Below are positions 20,559 through 31,048 of a stretch of DNA of 64,000 bases, one piece after another. Below the pieces are notes generated by a model. It saw only the letters and a list, made by a program, of their open reading frames with translations, did not search any database and was not told the DNA's origin. The stretch covers positions 6,076,001 through 6,140,000 of the forward strand of contig NC_035791.1 in the NCBI RefSeq assembly GCF_001653235.2, written 5' to 3'. The translations under genes and the position numbers were made by a program. The stretch comes from Pochonia chlamydosporia 170 (Eukaryota > Ascomycota > Sordariomycetes > Hypocreales > Clavicipitaceae). Within the stretch, counting starts at the first letter, position 1, and every line of letters begins with the position of its first letter.

Positions 20559-21454
20559 ATTGATGCCTAGTGTTCTTACAGAGTTATGTCTTACACAAAT
20601 CAATATCAATTTTTTGAAACCTCGCACCTCTTCTGGTCCCATCTAACGGCGTCTCTATTTCGGGTAACATAATATTCACATACGGGCTCCCGCCGCTGTC
20701 ACGCGACGTGAGATTCAACAGAGGATATGAGTCGCATAAATCTGCTTAAAATCTTTCGTCGAACTTTTAAGAGACAATGTCCAGGGGATGTTTCTGCTTC
20801 CACATTGCTGGCTATCCCCTCATGCTGTGAGCGAATAGTGAAAGTTGTTATGCCGAGGCAGTTAGTGACAAGATATAGTATTCCGGACAAATATTGCTGG
20901 AAGCTAAGTACAATCTGTCAAAGGAGCAGGGAATATTGTCCAAAAGAATGCGACGAAGCTGCCTCCGGCGACAACGGCAAGCCGATGTGGTGCTAGGAAC
21001 TACGTTCTAAAGATACTAGCTAGCAGCACTAAGCCGTAATTTTATGACTAATACATGGCAGGTGCCTGGTAATTATCCCACGCAAGGATTTCTTGTTAAT
21101 GACAGCTGCTAATCAGCTACAATGCTTGGTTCGGTTATACATGTGACCCGATGAAAGTAAACTGAGCTGCGACATTAAGCTTAGGGTACGGAGTATACGG
21201 AGTATTGTTACATGCCTTTGTATGAGTCTGGGCCAACGCCAAACGCCACCACATTGAACGATGGGTGTGTTATGGCGTTGGCTAGGCTTGCTCATTGGCA
21301 TGGTCTGACAAAGAACTACCATGATCTGATAGGTTTTCTTTTGCAATGGTGAATGGTATCAGGCCACTATTCTAGGATTTTGTTGGGTTATTTATTACAA
21401 AATGCTCGCTTGGGCAGATATCACAGAACGCCAGGCCCTCAAAACATATTGACC
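20559..21454. other. intergenic
   Basis: No supported gene. A short direct repeat of TACGGAGTA around 21187-21205 is of a kind frequent in ascomycete intergenic DNA. Confidence 0.5.
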
Positions 21455-22514
21455 ATGCCGACTAAGCTCGTTTCTCAAGTTGCTATCATTGGCATCGGGG
21501 CAGTTGGTGGTGCAGCTGCCTTTGCACTTATTCTTTCTTCAGTAGCTAGCGAACTGTTGCTAGTCGACATTGACACGAAACTAAGAGACGGACAGGTTCG
21601 TGACCTTTCTGACGTGGCATTTAGCACTAATAGCCCCACGCATGTTCGAGCTGCGACACATCATGAGGCTGGACAGTGTGATATTATCGTTATTACTGCC
21701 GGATCAAAGTGTACGATTGGTAAGAGATCTTGTATCACAAGCGTGAACGAACGCCAAGGATCCTAACTGCTAGTCCAACTAGGCCAAACAAAGTTAGAGC
21801 GTGTATACCGCAACATTTCGATCATAAAGAACGTAACCAATGCAATGAAGCCCATGAGACAAGATGCCATTATAGTGGTGGTGTCTAATCCTGTTGATTT
21901 GCTTACGTCGCTCGTGCTGGAGACTTCTGGGCTTCCGAAGTGCCAAGTACTAGGTTCGGGTACATTGCTGGACTCAATGCGTCTCCGTGGGATCCTCGCA
22001 AGCAAGATGGGGGTATGTATTCGCAGTTTCTCGCCGGTGATGCAAAGCTTCGGGAAGCTAAGTGTAGCATTAGGTCGCAGCCAAGTCTTTAGACATCTTT
22101 GTATTGGGAGTACAGGGGGAGTCGGAAGTCGTGGCTTGGTCCACGGCAACAATTGGCGGTGTCTCTATCGACAAATCAGTTGGGCCGGGCCGCGAGATAC
22201 GCCCCGACGAGATAGAAAGAGACTGCAAGGATCGGTCACGGAGCATAATTCAGGCCAAAGGAGCGATTTCGTTTGGAATCGGTTCGATTGTGTCTGGAAT
22301 TTGCTCCTCCATCCTCGCAGACAAGAGGAACGTCGTTCCTATTAGCAGTTTCCAGCCACAATATGGATGCTGCTTTAGTTGGCCTGCCGTGTTGGGGAGG
22401 AATGGTGTCGTTAGGGCGATGGATGTACCGCTCAGTGGTGACGAGGAGGTGAAAATTGTTGAAACTGCAAAGTCGCTGAAGGAAATGGTTGACCATTCTT
22501 GCTCGGTCGACTAG
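21455..22514 (+). CDS. L-lactate dehydrogenase-like protein lacking the catalytic His
   Basis: Three exons, 21455-21719, 21783-22012 and 22074-22514, give 311 residues; introns are 63 and 61 nt with canonical signals. The start MPTKLVSQVAIIGIGAVGGA opens a Rossmann fold with the NAD motif GIGAVG. VVSNPVDLLT and GSGTLLDSMRLR match LDH, keeping the Asp and Arg of the active site. In place of the LDH signature LGEHGDSE the protein has LGVQGESE, so the proton-shuttling histidine is Gln179 and both neighbours are changed. The fold is LDH/MDH-type and the reading frame is intact after splicing. Ordinary lactate dehydrogenase activity is therefore doubtful. It may be a degenerating enzyme, a regulatory NAD-binding protein, or one with altered chemistry. 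The neighbours PDC and PEP synthase point to pyruvate metabolism. Confidence 0.85.
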
Positions 22515-22977
22515 ATATAGTCTGAGAATATGATGTGAAGAGAGGCTCTATCAGTTTTAGTCCCCGAATACGTTAGTATCATAACTACAGAAGACTAATG
22601 CCCCCCCTTATTTCACCCTGCAGGTATGTCGGTGTGTCTTTGCTGTGGCATTATTCGGCCGACAACCTTGCCTTCGGTATTACGTTGATTCAAACAACCA
22701 AGTATGCTATCTCGGTAGAGTACTAGTTGTGAGGTTTTACGAATAATATGATCCAAAAGTGAATGTTTAGTGCAAACAATCGACTGGGAACTGAGCAATC
22801 TCATGGACATTTGGCAAACTACCTAGGTACCTTGGTGTAAAAACAAAATAACCTTCATGATACAGTCGTCCTGTCAATGAATCTTTCAGTGTGATAGAGT
22901 TATCACATCTCCCCCATGGCACAGGAAACGCCTTTCAGATCACAAGGCGTTCATCCAGAGTCGAAGCGGGTTTGTAG
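22515..22977. other. intergenic between convergent genes
   Basis: Common 3' region of the LDH-like and PEP-synthase genes. No further feature seen. Confidence 0.5.
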
Positions 22978-25419
22978 CTAAGTGTGCTCGCTTCCAATCA
23001 CCTGCTGCTTCACCGCCACAAAGCTGTCAGGGCTGATGGATATTGAGTTAATCCCGCAATCAACCAAGAACTTTGCGAACTCCGGATAATCACTGGGGGC
23101 TTGTCCACATATGCCGACCTTGCAACCCCTTTCGTTAGCCACAGAGATTACTCGTTTGAGCATCCACTTGACCGCCTCATCCTGCTCATCAAACAAATTA
23201 GCCAACTCGCCGGAATCCCGATCCACCCCGAGGGTCAACTGTGTGAGATCATTTGACCCAATGGAGAATCCGTCAAAATAATCAACAAAATTAGCGGCTA
23301 AGATTACGTTGGACGGAATCTCGCACATGACATAGACTAACAAGCCGTTCTCGCCGCGCTTAAGTCCATTATCGGCCATGACAGCTAAAACCTTCTTGGC
23401 TTCATAGACGGTCCGACAGAAAGGTATCATGACGATAGCGTTGGTAAACCCCATGTCCTCCCGAAGCCTCTTGATGGCGCGGCATTCGAGCCCGAAGCCT
23501 TCCTTGTACCGTGGCGAGTAGTATCGTGATGCTCCGCGGAAACCGAGCATCGGATTTTCCTCTTTTGGTTCGAACTCAGAGCCGCCGACAAGGTTAGCAT
23601 ATTCGTTGGTCTTAAAGTCACTCATACGAATTATGGCCGGCTTGGGATAAACAGCTGCACAAAGTGTTGCGAAACCTTGCGACAACTTGTCGACGAAGTA
23701 GTCCGTCTTGTCTTTATACCCCGCTGTCAGGCAAACAATTTTCTTCTTAGCTTCTTCGTCCTTGAGGCGGTCGAAGTGGATAAGCGCCATGGGATGAATC
23801 TGTATGGCATTGCTTACAACGAACTCCATTCGGGCCAACCCGATGCCGTCACTTGGGAGCCGCCACCAGCGATATGCAGCTGCCGGATTGGCGAGATTCA
23901 GCATAATATTGGTTCTCGTTGCAGGCAAGCTGGAGACATCTAGCGTCTGAGTCGTTATGTCCGATATGCCCTCGTAAACAAATCCTGAAGTCCCTTCGGC
24001 GCAAGACACCGTAACATCTTGGCCATTATGCAGCACGTATGTAGCGATTCCAGTTCCGACTATGGCTGGGAGGCCAAGTTCACGACTGACAATTGCAGCA
24101 TGTGACGTACGCCCTCCATGGTCGGTGATGATTGCCGCAGCTCGCTTCATCACAGGCACCCAGTCAGGATCTGTCGCACGGGTAACCAGAATCGAGTTGT
24201 TGACAAACTTGTCGATGTCCTTGGCAGTTTCAATAAGACAGACTCGTCCCGAAACTGCCTTATCACCAACTGAAAGGCCTGTTGTGAGGACACGACCCTT
24301 GTCGTTTATCTTGTATATTTTGAAGGTGGCCGCATCGTGATTCAAGTGTACGGTCTCTGGTCGAGCTTGAACTATGAACAGCTCTCCAGTTATGCCGTCC
24401 ATAGCCCATTCCATATCCATAGGAGTACCGTAGTGCTGTTCTATAATACACGCCCAACGTGCCAGGCGGAGTATCTCCTCGTCGTCAAGAACAAATCCGT
24501 CTCGTTCAGCTTTTGAGGTAGCGACATTGCGTGTTGACACTCCTTCGTCACCGTAGACCATCTTAATGCACTTGTCTCCACACTTCTTCTCAAGTATTGG
24601 AACAAGAGTAGTGTCATCAAGAAACGGCTTGAAGACCTGATACTCGTCAGGATTGACCGTGCCTTGAACGACGTTCTCACCCAGCCCCCACGCAGCGTTG
24701 ATGAGAACGACCTTGTTAAATCCGCTTTCTGTATCAATAGAAAACATGACACCGGATCCGCCAACATCAGACCGAACCATTTGCTGCACGCCTATGGAAA
24801 GCGCAACGCTCATGTGATCAAAGCCCTTCGTCTGGCGATAGCTTATGGCTCGGTCAGTGAAGAGTGAGGCATAGCAACGGCGGCAGGCAACCAAGAGGGA
24901 ATCTTCACCGGAGACATTCAAATACGTCTCCTGCTGACCGGCAAAGCTCGCCTCGGGCAGATCTTCCGCCGTTGCGCTTGAGCGGACTGCGACGCTCAGG
25001 TTACTAACGCCGGCACTGGCACAAAGTTCCGAATAAGCAGCTTTGACGGCAACTGCCGCGCTCGTTGGCCATGTACCACCAAGAAACAAACTGCGAATCT
25101 TTCTACCCGTGTCTTTAAGGCACAATTTGCCATATTGCCATTCGGATATAACCTTGGCGGCTTCCTCGCCGATATGGTTCGTATTGACGTATTGCCAGTA
25201 CATGTGAGAGGTCGTTGCAAACCCGGGAGGTACTTTTATTCCCTCGCTCTTCAATGTACTTATCATTTCGCCAATAGAGGAGTTCTTCCCACCGACAAGC
25301 TGACCATCGATTCGCCTAACCTGGTCGAACCTGAGAACCAAGGGGTGTTCGGACCCCTGAGGTTTCGTTTTCTGGTCCATCTCGTATTTCGGCTCAGTGT
25401 TTGAAAGCCAATGGTGCAT
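22978..25419 (-). CDS. ppsA: phosphoenolpyruvate synthase (pyruvate, water dikinase)
   Basis: An intronless frame of 813 residues from the ATG at 25419 (MHHWLSNTEPKYEMDQKTK). Domain order is that of bacterial PpsA. First comes the N-terminal ATP-binding pyruvate kinase-like domain (VGGKNSSIGEM, then VAVRSSATAEDLPEASFAGQ). The swivelling phosphohistidine domain follows (TDHGGRTSHAAIVSRELGLP, His440). Last is the C-terminal PEP-binding barrel (GIGLARMEF, SIGSNDLTQLTLGVDRDSG) ending with the catalytic Cys in GICGQAPSDY. The reaction converts pyruvate, ATP and water to PEP, AMP and phosphate. This enzyme is typical of bacteria and archaea and uncommon in fungi. Together with the absence of introns, that suggests acquisition by horizontal transfer. 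It would let the cell bypass pyruvate carboxylase/PEPCK. The first residues before MDQK may be leader sequence. Confidence 0.95.
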   Translation of the reverse strand: MHHWLSNTEPKYEMDQKTKPQGSEHPLVLRFDQVRRIDGQLVGGKNSSIGEMISTLKSEGIKVPPGFATTSHMYWQYVNTNHIGEEAAKVISEWQYGKLCLKDTGRKIRSLFLGGTWPTSAAVAVKAAYSELCASAGVSNLSVAVRSSATAEDLPEASFAGQQETYLNVSGEDSLLVACRRCYASLFTDRAISYRQTKGFDHMSVALSIGVQQMVRSDVGGSGVMFSIDTESGFNKVVLINAAWGLGENVVQGTVNPDEYQVFKPFLDDTTLVPILEKKCGDKCIKMVYGDEGVSTRNVATSKAERDGFVLDDEEILRLARWACIIEQHYGTPMDMEWAMDGITGELFIVQARPETVHLNHDAATFKIYKINDKGRVLTTGLSVGDKAVSGRVCLIETAKDIDKFVNNSILVTRATDPDWVPVMKRAAAIITDHGGRTSHAAIVSRELGLPAIVGTGIATYVLHNGQDVTVSCAEGTSGFVYEGISDITTQTLDVSSLPATRTNIMLNLANPAAAYRWWRLPSDGIGLARMEFVVSNAIQIHPMALIHFDRLKDEEAKKKIVCLTAGYKDKTDYFVDKLSQGFATLCAAVYPKPAIIRMSDFKTNEYANLVGGSEFEPKEENPMLGFRGASRYYSPRYKEGFGLECRAIKRLREDMGFTNAIVMIPFCRTVYEAKKVLAVMADNGLKRGENGLLVYVMCEIPSNVILAANFVDYFDGFSIGSNDLTQLTLGVDRDSGELANLFDEQDEAVKWMLKRVISVANERGCKVGICGQAPSDYPEFAKFLVDCGINSISISPDSFVAVKQQVIGSEHT

Positions 25420-25990
25420 TTGTCCCAACAAGTCAACACTTCAGAGAGAGAGACGCATGTGTCCTAATCCTGAAGTACGAGAAAGCCAATACATGTGGGG
25501 GATTCAGTGAATTTATGACGGTACACGGATGCTTGGGGTGTTGGGGATTAGGAAGGCAACTCAGGCTGTAACCTTGAATCTTGTCCAGGATCGATAGGTT
25601 CTAGACTCCGGCAGCCATCTGGTGGTCCTCCTGATATAACGTGATAACTCTTCGTAGACGCAGACAATCAGTCCGAGGTCACGCCACCTTGCCACAGACC
25701 TAAAATTCGTACTAATTTCACATTAGAAAACGGCGTGACACGTGTATCGGTTTTTTTTAATTGAACTTAAATCCTAATTTCCTACTGCTTCTGCGTTGTG
25801 AGGCGGAAGGGACAACAAATTGCAAGCAAGCCGGGATCCGCTGCTGGTGTAAGTCGGCAGATTTGCAGTCAGGCAGGGGATGCTGTAGTCACGGAAACCA
25901 AACGTCGCCGACCTACGATGGACGAATAGTTTTTTTGAAGATAGTAATAAAAGATCGAACTCTTTAAAAATCGAACTCTTTTTTAATGAG
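25420..25990. other. intergenic, PEP-synthase promoter
   Basis: No gene supported. It lies upstream of ppsA and downstream of the NRK gene, which have the same orientation. Confidence 0.5.
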
Positions 25991-27011
25991 CTATAGACTA
26001 TTGTTTGCGCGTTCTTTTGCTTTGAAAAGCGGGAATATTCCGCGGACTATCGTGTCAACAGCCCAATCCAATGTCTCAACAATATCAACGTCAACAGGTC
26101 TATCAATCAACGCATTAATACGCTTCGATTGCAAAGCTTCAGCCCTAAATCTCCCCTCAACATCACCATCTTCAAAGAGCCACGAATATGCTTTCACATA
26201 CTCCGGCCATACCACCGCATCCATGTATCCAGGGGGATCTGGCCAAAAGTTCTTCAGTCTCCCCAAGCACCTGCGCTCTCTTTGCTGCCGACGAGTCTTA
26301 ACTGTCCCGTATGACGCCCTAACAAAGATTTTTACATCAAAGAACGGTTCAAACATTGATACAGAGGGGCCGTAAAGGAGCAACCCGTCGACAAAAACGA
26401 TCTTGGGGTTTTGGGTAAGTGTTAAGAGGGATGAGACTCTAGACTTGAGCGTAGCCGTTTCTGGACTTGGTATGTCGCATTTGCCAATTGTATTTTTGTA
26501 TGCATGCTGAAAAGAAAGCTAACATTTTGATTGTCTTGTCAGATTAAGTGTTCCCACATGGTAAAGATTCCCTAGGACAGTAACCGGCCCTGGTACTCAC
26601 CGGCAGTGATGCGTGTGAACGAATATAGGATAATACGCTTGTCATGTACGGAATGTCGATTGCATCAGAACACTCCCAGTTTGGCAAGCCATGCTGAACT
26701 GGTACTCTGCAGATATCAGCGACCTTCGTGATTGCGTGCAACTCGGAAGTGCGGTAGCCCACTGCCGACTACGACACTATTTATCGTAGCGACCGCAAGA
26801 TACCTCCATAAACTCACACGCCCACCATATAAGCACCCCCGCAGGACACATGGTAGCCGCTGACTTACCCCGTCTCACTTTTGAAGAAGCTATCTTGGTG
26901 GAGTACAGCTGACTTCGGGAATATAGACTGAAGAAGTTGAGCGAGTGTCGATTTTCCGGAGCAACTGCAGCCTGAGATAGCGACGATGAATATTTGCTCG
27001 GTGTTGGGCAT
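25991..27011 (-). CDS. NRK1: nicotinamide riboside kinase
   Basis: Three exons, 27011-26869, 26706-26601 and 26506-25991, give 254 residues. Exon 1 carries the P-loop in FIVAISGCSCSGKSTLAQLL and the start of the substrate loop (VLHQDSFFK). Exon 2 joins as SETG-VPVQHGLPNWECSDAID, resembling the NRK segment with its nicotinamide-riboside contacts. Exon 3 supplies IVFVDGLLLYG, the lid region (RQQRERR) and the tail. This is the order of eukaryotic NRK1 of the uridine-kinase superfamily, which phosphorylates nicotinamide riboside to NMN for NAD salvage. A uridine kinase is the main alternative, but length and the WECSDAID segment favour NRK. Its position beside NAD-dependent dehydrogenases may be coincidence. 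The internal splice sites, especially the TGCAG acceptor of exon 2, are inferred from phase and similarity. Confidence 0.82.
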
Positions 27012-27434
27012 CTTGACAATGCGCCTATAAATTTGATAAGGACTAAGAAATAGTTATCCGGCGCAGCTGTGGCAGGGGCGAACTGTGGAGGCGGACACAA
27101 TTCTCCCGTGGCCGATGGGTGATCGTACTTATGAAGGTGTTAAGGTTTGCAGTGCCTCTATCCGGCTGAAGATGAAGCATCGTATGACTACAGGGTCGCC
27201 CCAGACTCATCTCAGCCGGAATACTTATACCGTACGATGCTCATGTGGCAGGATGTGCGGTATCCCTCGCCGCCACGGAAGATGGCGCGCTTTTAGTTGG
27301 CGCCAAAATTGCTTAAACGCGATACTAAGACACCGAGTGTTCCAGACACCTCGCAGAATTATCGCAGCCTGATGGACAAATATGTTTGTCTAAAGAGCTT
27401 TCGCTCGCAGAACTAAGTAATATTACAATAACAT
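27012..27434. other. divergent promoter of NRK and CCC1-like genes
   Basis: No supported gene. Short frames here are shadows without domain content. Confidence 0.5.
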
Positions 27435-28390
27435 ATGATGCCCAGTACAGCCAACGCTCAGCAGTGCTCCAGCAACATAACTGACGCACCCTCAGGTCAA
27501 CATCCTGCTTCCGGTTCAACTGACTTAATCGAAAGACATAAACAGAGCAATGGGTATATGCACGACGCAATTGTCGGCCTTGCAGACGGCCTCACTGTAC
27601 CGTTTGCTCTAACGGCTGGATTATCCTCGTAAGTTGGCACAGTCTCGGCACGCCATGGAGTAACGGGCAGCGCTAATTGTCGAGAAAACTGCCACAGAAT
27701 AGGCTCGTCTAAACTGGTAATCCTTGGTGGTCTCGCCGAATTATTCGCCGGCTCTATCAGCATGGGCCTTGGGGCATATCTAGCCGCCGCGACTGAGCGG
27801 AAGCATTACCAGGTTGAACTCGAGCGCGAGCGCCGCCAAGTCGCCAGATCGGCAGACCAGGAAGAGGAAATCATGGCCAACATCTTTGAACGCTACGGTG
27901 TCTGTAGAGATGAGCTGCGACCACTGGCGCATCGTCTCAGAAGTAATAACGTGGAGACGTGGGTGCAGGTTGGTTGCTTCCGTCACCTGATCCGAAGCTG
28001 TGATCAGTTATATAACGAAGTGACTTCTTTTTCCTAGTTTATGATGGACTTTGAGCTTCGACTCGAAAGACCTGATCAAATTATACCATGGTTATCGGCA
28101 ATAGTCATGGGTCTCGCTTATTTCCTGGGTGAGTGCCCGCGATACAAGTCGGTTTGCAATTAGCAAATGCCAATTTCGCCTCGTCTTTCAGAACATCGGT
28201 GCTGACAGTTGAGCTGGTTCTTCTGCGGGCAGGGGGATTCATCCCAATGGTTCCATACTTTGCTACTGAGATACTCAAGGCCTTGTTTGTCTCAATCGGT
28301 GTCACAGCCGTGATGCTGCTGCTGTTCGGATTCTTCAAAGCCATAATGATGGGGTTAGGGGCTCGGGCAGCGAGCTACAGCGCTGCTTAA
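27435..28390 (+). CDS. CCC1: CCC1/VIT1-type metal transporter, C-terminally truncated
   Basis: Four exons, 27435-27628, 27698-27968, 28038-28128 and 28233-28390, join with correct phases into 237 residues. The family opening is clear: HDAIVGLADGLTVPFALTAGLSS. It continues with GGLAELFAGSISMGLGAYLAAATERKHY, a cytoplasmic Glu-rich helix with metal-binding glutamates, PWLSAIVMGLAYFLGGFIPMVPYF, and a further membrane helix. Family members move iron or manganese into the vacuole. The TAA at 28388-28390 is premature: in the same frame the sequence continues with TLLVGGVAASASYGIVKGVN to a TAG at 28469-28471, which is the normal last transmembrane helix. A CAA or CAG to TAA change would explain this. 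The protein is either a truncated transporter or a recent pseudogene; the rest of the frame is intact. Confidence 0.82.
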
Positions 28391-28471
28391 ACGCTATTGG
28401 TAGGGGGCGTGGCGGCATCAGCGAGCTACGGTATTGTTAAAGGCGTAAATTCGGCCATTAATCTGGAGTAG

Positions 28472-29904
28472 AGGGTATACAATGTAAATTGGATGGCTAG
28501 TTTGGCGTTCCATAACTCTTCCCAGGTCATTCACGACACCCACGGCGGGATGACCAAACTTTATCAGCTATATGTCGTCCTTCTATTGCCTGGTGACTAC
28601 CGGGCAGGTGAGAGCTGCATATTGTTGGGGACGGGGCTCAGACCTGAATAGCAACGCAAGTTGCTGCCCTACCACATGGCCTATACGAAGTTTAAAGAGC
28701 CCACCAGCAGCCAGCTGCGCTGATAATACTATGCAATAACCTAGGAACTGGTGAAAAAAAAGAGTTGAAAGAAGGAAAGCGGTCAAGTCTTTTGAGCACA
28801 TGAGCTTGACACCGCGAAACATGACGGTAGGTGGACGGCGTGGGCGGATGGCGCCATGATCACGCCAGGTGGCTTCCGTCATACCATTTGGGCGCGAATT
28901 CACACTCTGTAGCCGGTTTTTTGTCGTTGAAGCCACTTGGCTGTTAACATTGGGTAAATACATTCTGCATCTACGGCACGCAACTTAGTAGGCCCGCGAT
29001 CCCTGCCGTATTTGCTTCATCAGCACGTTCCCCTGTCCATTGTTCTGAACTTGCATCATAATGTTTCCCATAATATCAACAGATTATGGAGGTCACAAAT
29101 ATCCCGGTGAAGGATATGACTCCCTGTGAAAGTCTTCATACAATCGCCAAAGGCGAACTAGATTCTATCATTCAGAGCACAAGGACGTCAAATATAATAC
29201 CATGGGAGGTAACCATCTCTCAAGTATTCCAGCGAGGGACCCATGCAATCAAACGACTGGACGAATGCGTGGATTTGGCCACAGGGCTGAGAAGAACTTC
29301 GCATACACTAGGTAACACGGATACCACCAGACCAAGGCAGCTCACAGGACTTCAAGGCTTCCGGAACGACTGGAAAAGCTCCTAGGGTCGCCGTTGCAGT
29401 CGGAGACGTGTCATACAGCTCACGCTTCCAATTTTAATCTTCCCCTCGGTTATTCGCCATCAAGTATATACGTAGACTAGGAATCATCTTAAACTCCTAC
29501 TTATTTGAGATGTGGACGCTGAATTCTTGGACAAATAGGGTGTAGACACCCAAGAAGTGGCACAGGGTCATTCGCCAATACGTTGGAATTTTACTACGTA
29601 ACACAACCCCCGAAGCCTCAGACTACGGGGCAGCACGCTGTAAGTAATTCCTTCCTATTGTCCATACTGGTCTGGTTTTGGCTTTAGCGGCGCGGCTCCT
29701 TGTCCATTTGATGAGAACGTTGTCATCATACTATTGCGCTCCATAACACCACTGTGGCATGATCCGCGCTTCGAAGGATAATTAACAGCCCCGTGCATAT
29801 ATGTCGCCTTTCCTCGCTCTGCCTTCGGACCCTTCGGCATACTCCCACCCTCCGTATAAATCTGACACGCAGCCTTTGAACCAGATACAATAAGCCGATC
29901 CCAT
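28472..29904. other. intergenic
   Basis: No gene is firmly supported. A 99-codon frame at 29086-29385 (plus strand, MEVTNIPVKDMTPCESLHT) has even composition but no recognisable domain, signal peptide or splice context. It could be a small hypothetical gene or chance. Confidence 0.4.
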
Positions 29905-30681
29905 ATGTCAAAGAAGATCGTAAAGTCAGTGGCGTCGCTGGGGGCATGTCGGCCGCCGCCCGACTCCGTCGTCTCGATGAATCGGCAACCATTACCGTAT
30001 TTGGAGAAGGTCCATACGTTGGTAACGCAAACTGCGGCATACCTTATACGCTAAGCAGTGTCATCATAGACGACGTCTGGTTCTGCACACTCCGAAATAC
30101 TTCAAAGAGCGTTTTAACGTTGACGTTCATCTTAACCCTGAAGTTCTTGAGATTGGTCGTTCAAACGAGCAAGTCACAGTTCAGACCGGAGGAGGTAAAC
30201 CTCGTCACTTTGAATATGACAAGCTTTTACTTTCCCAAGGCGCAGGCGCAATCCGGCCTCGAATTGAATGAGAAGCCCAGAACCATGTCGTCACCTTGCG
30301 GACGGTGTCAGACCATGTAGTCGTTCGAGCGCTACTGCTAGACCGGACAATCGGCGATGTGGCATCAAATGTGATCCATGGAGACTGCCAAACCATACAC
30401 ACCGAAGATCTTAACGCCAAGAATTTGGGCAAATGGTAAGTCGTGGATGTTCGCTCACAAGAAGAATCCTTGGCGGGCCATCTTCCAGGTGCGGTTAATA
30501 TTCCCATTGACGCATTGCGGGATAAGATATCCGTCTTGGAAAAGTCGATTCTGGTGGTTGTGTACTGCTACTTTGGATATCGTGGTACCTGGCGTGAAGG
30601 ATCCTGGTGCAGCAGGGTTTTAATGCTGTGAACTTGGACGGAGGTCTCCAAGCATTCCTTAATGGGGTATATAAACTTTAG
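29905..30681 (+). pseudogene. degraded CoA-disulfide reductase with rhodanese domain
   Basis: Fragments in correct order but different frames match a FAD-dependent CoA-disulfide reductase fused to rhodanese. MSKKIV starts at 29905. GGMSAAARLRRLDESATITVF and NCGIPYTL give the FAD-binding N terminus. YDKLLLSQGAGAIRPR and HVVTLRTVSDH follow, then VASNVIHGDCQTIHTEDL, and finally the rhodanese part DVRSQEESLAGHLPGAVNIP, VVYCYFGYRG and FNAVNLDGGLQAFLNG up to TAG 30681. There is a frameshift near 29938, a stop after IRPRIE, another frameshift after the rhodanese Cys loop, and loss of the central region between the TLRT and VASNV segments (roughly 250-300 codons by comparison with the family). This enzyme type is bacterial in distribution, so the remnant probably records a past horizontal transfer that later decayed. 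It is not expected to make a functional protein. Confidence 0.82.
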
Positions 30682-31048
30682 AGCGGCCTTTCTGTTCTTT
30701 GGAACAACAGGTTTCACGTTGGGCCATCACTTTCATGTTGGAATCACGCATTTGGAGAGGTAGAATCCTTATCTTTAATGGCAAATGCATCGGTTTGACA
30801 GTTATAATGGTGTCTCACCCTATGAGAATGTAGTCTATATCCCGGCATAATACCACACAATAGTCTTGAAAATCAGTTGGCAGAGCAAAATTAACGAATT
30901 AATGGCCCTTGAAATATTTAATCAAAACTAAAATTCAGGTCTATAGATGTAGAAACTAACAACCTGACATTTAGCACACCCGTAACCAAGAGGCTTTGCT
31001 CTAGAAAACTCCCACAAAGTACCGTCCAGCCATGGACTCTCCCGATAA
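30682..31048. other. intergenic
   Basis: AT-rich 3' region between the pseudogene and the convergent bHLH gene; nothing else seen. Confidence 0.5.

Noticed and set aside
28302..28440. Extra intron rescuing the CCC1 C terminus
   Set aside because: The only nearby donor (GTTAGG at about 28355) and acceptors do not restore the frame of the final helix.
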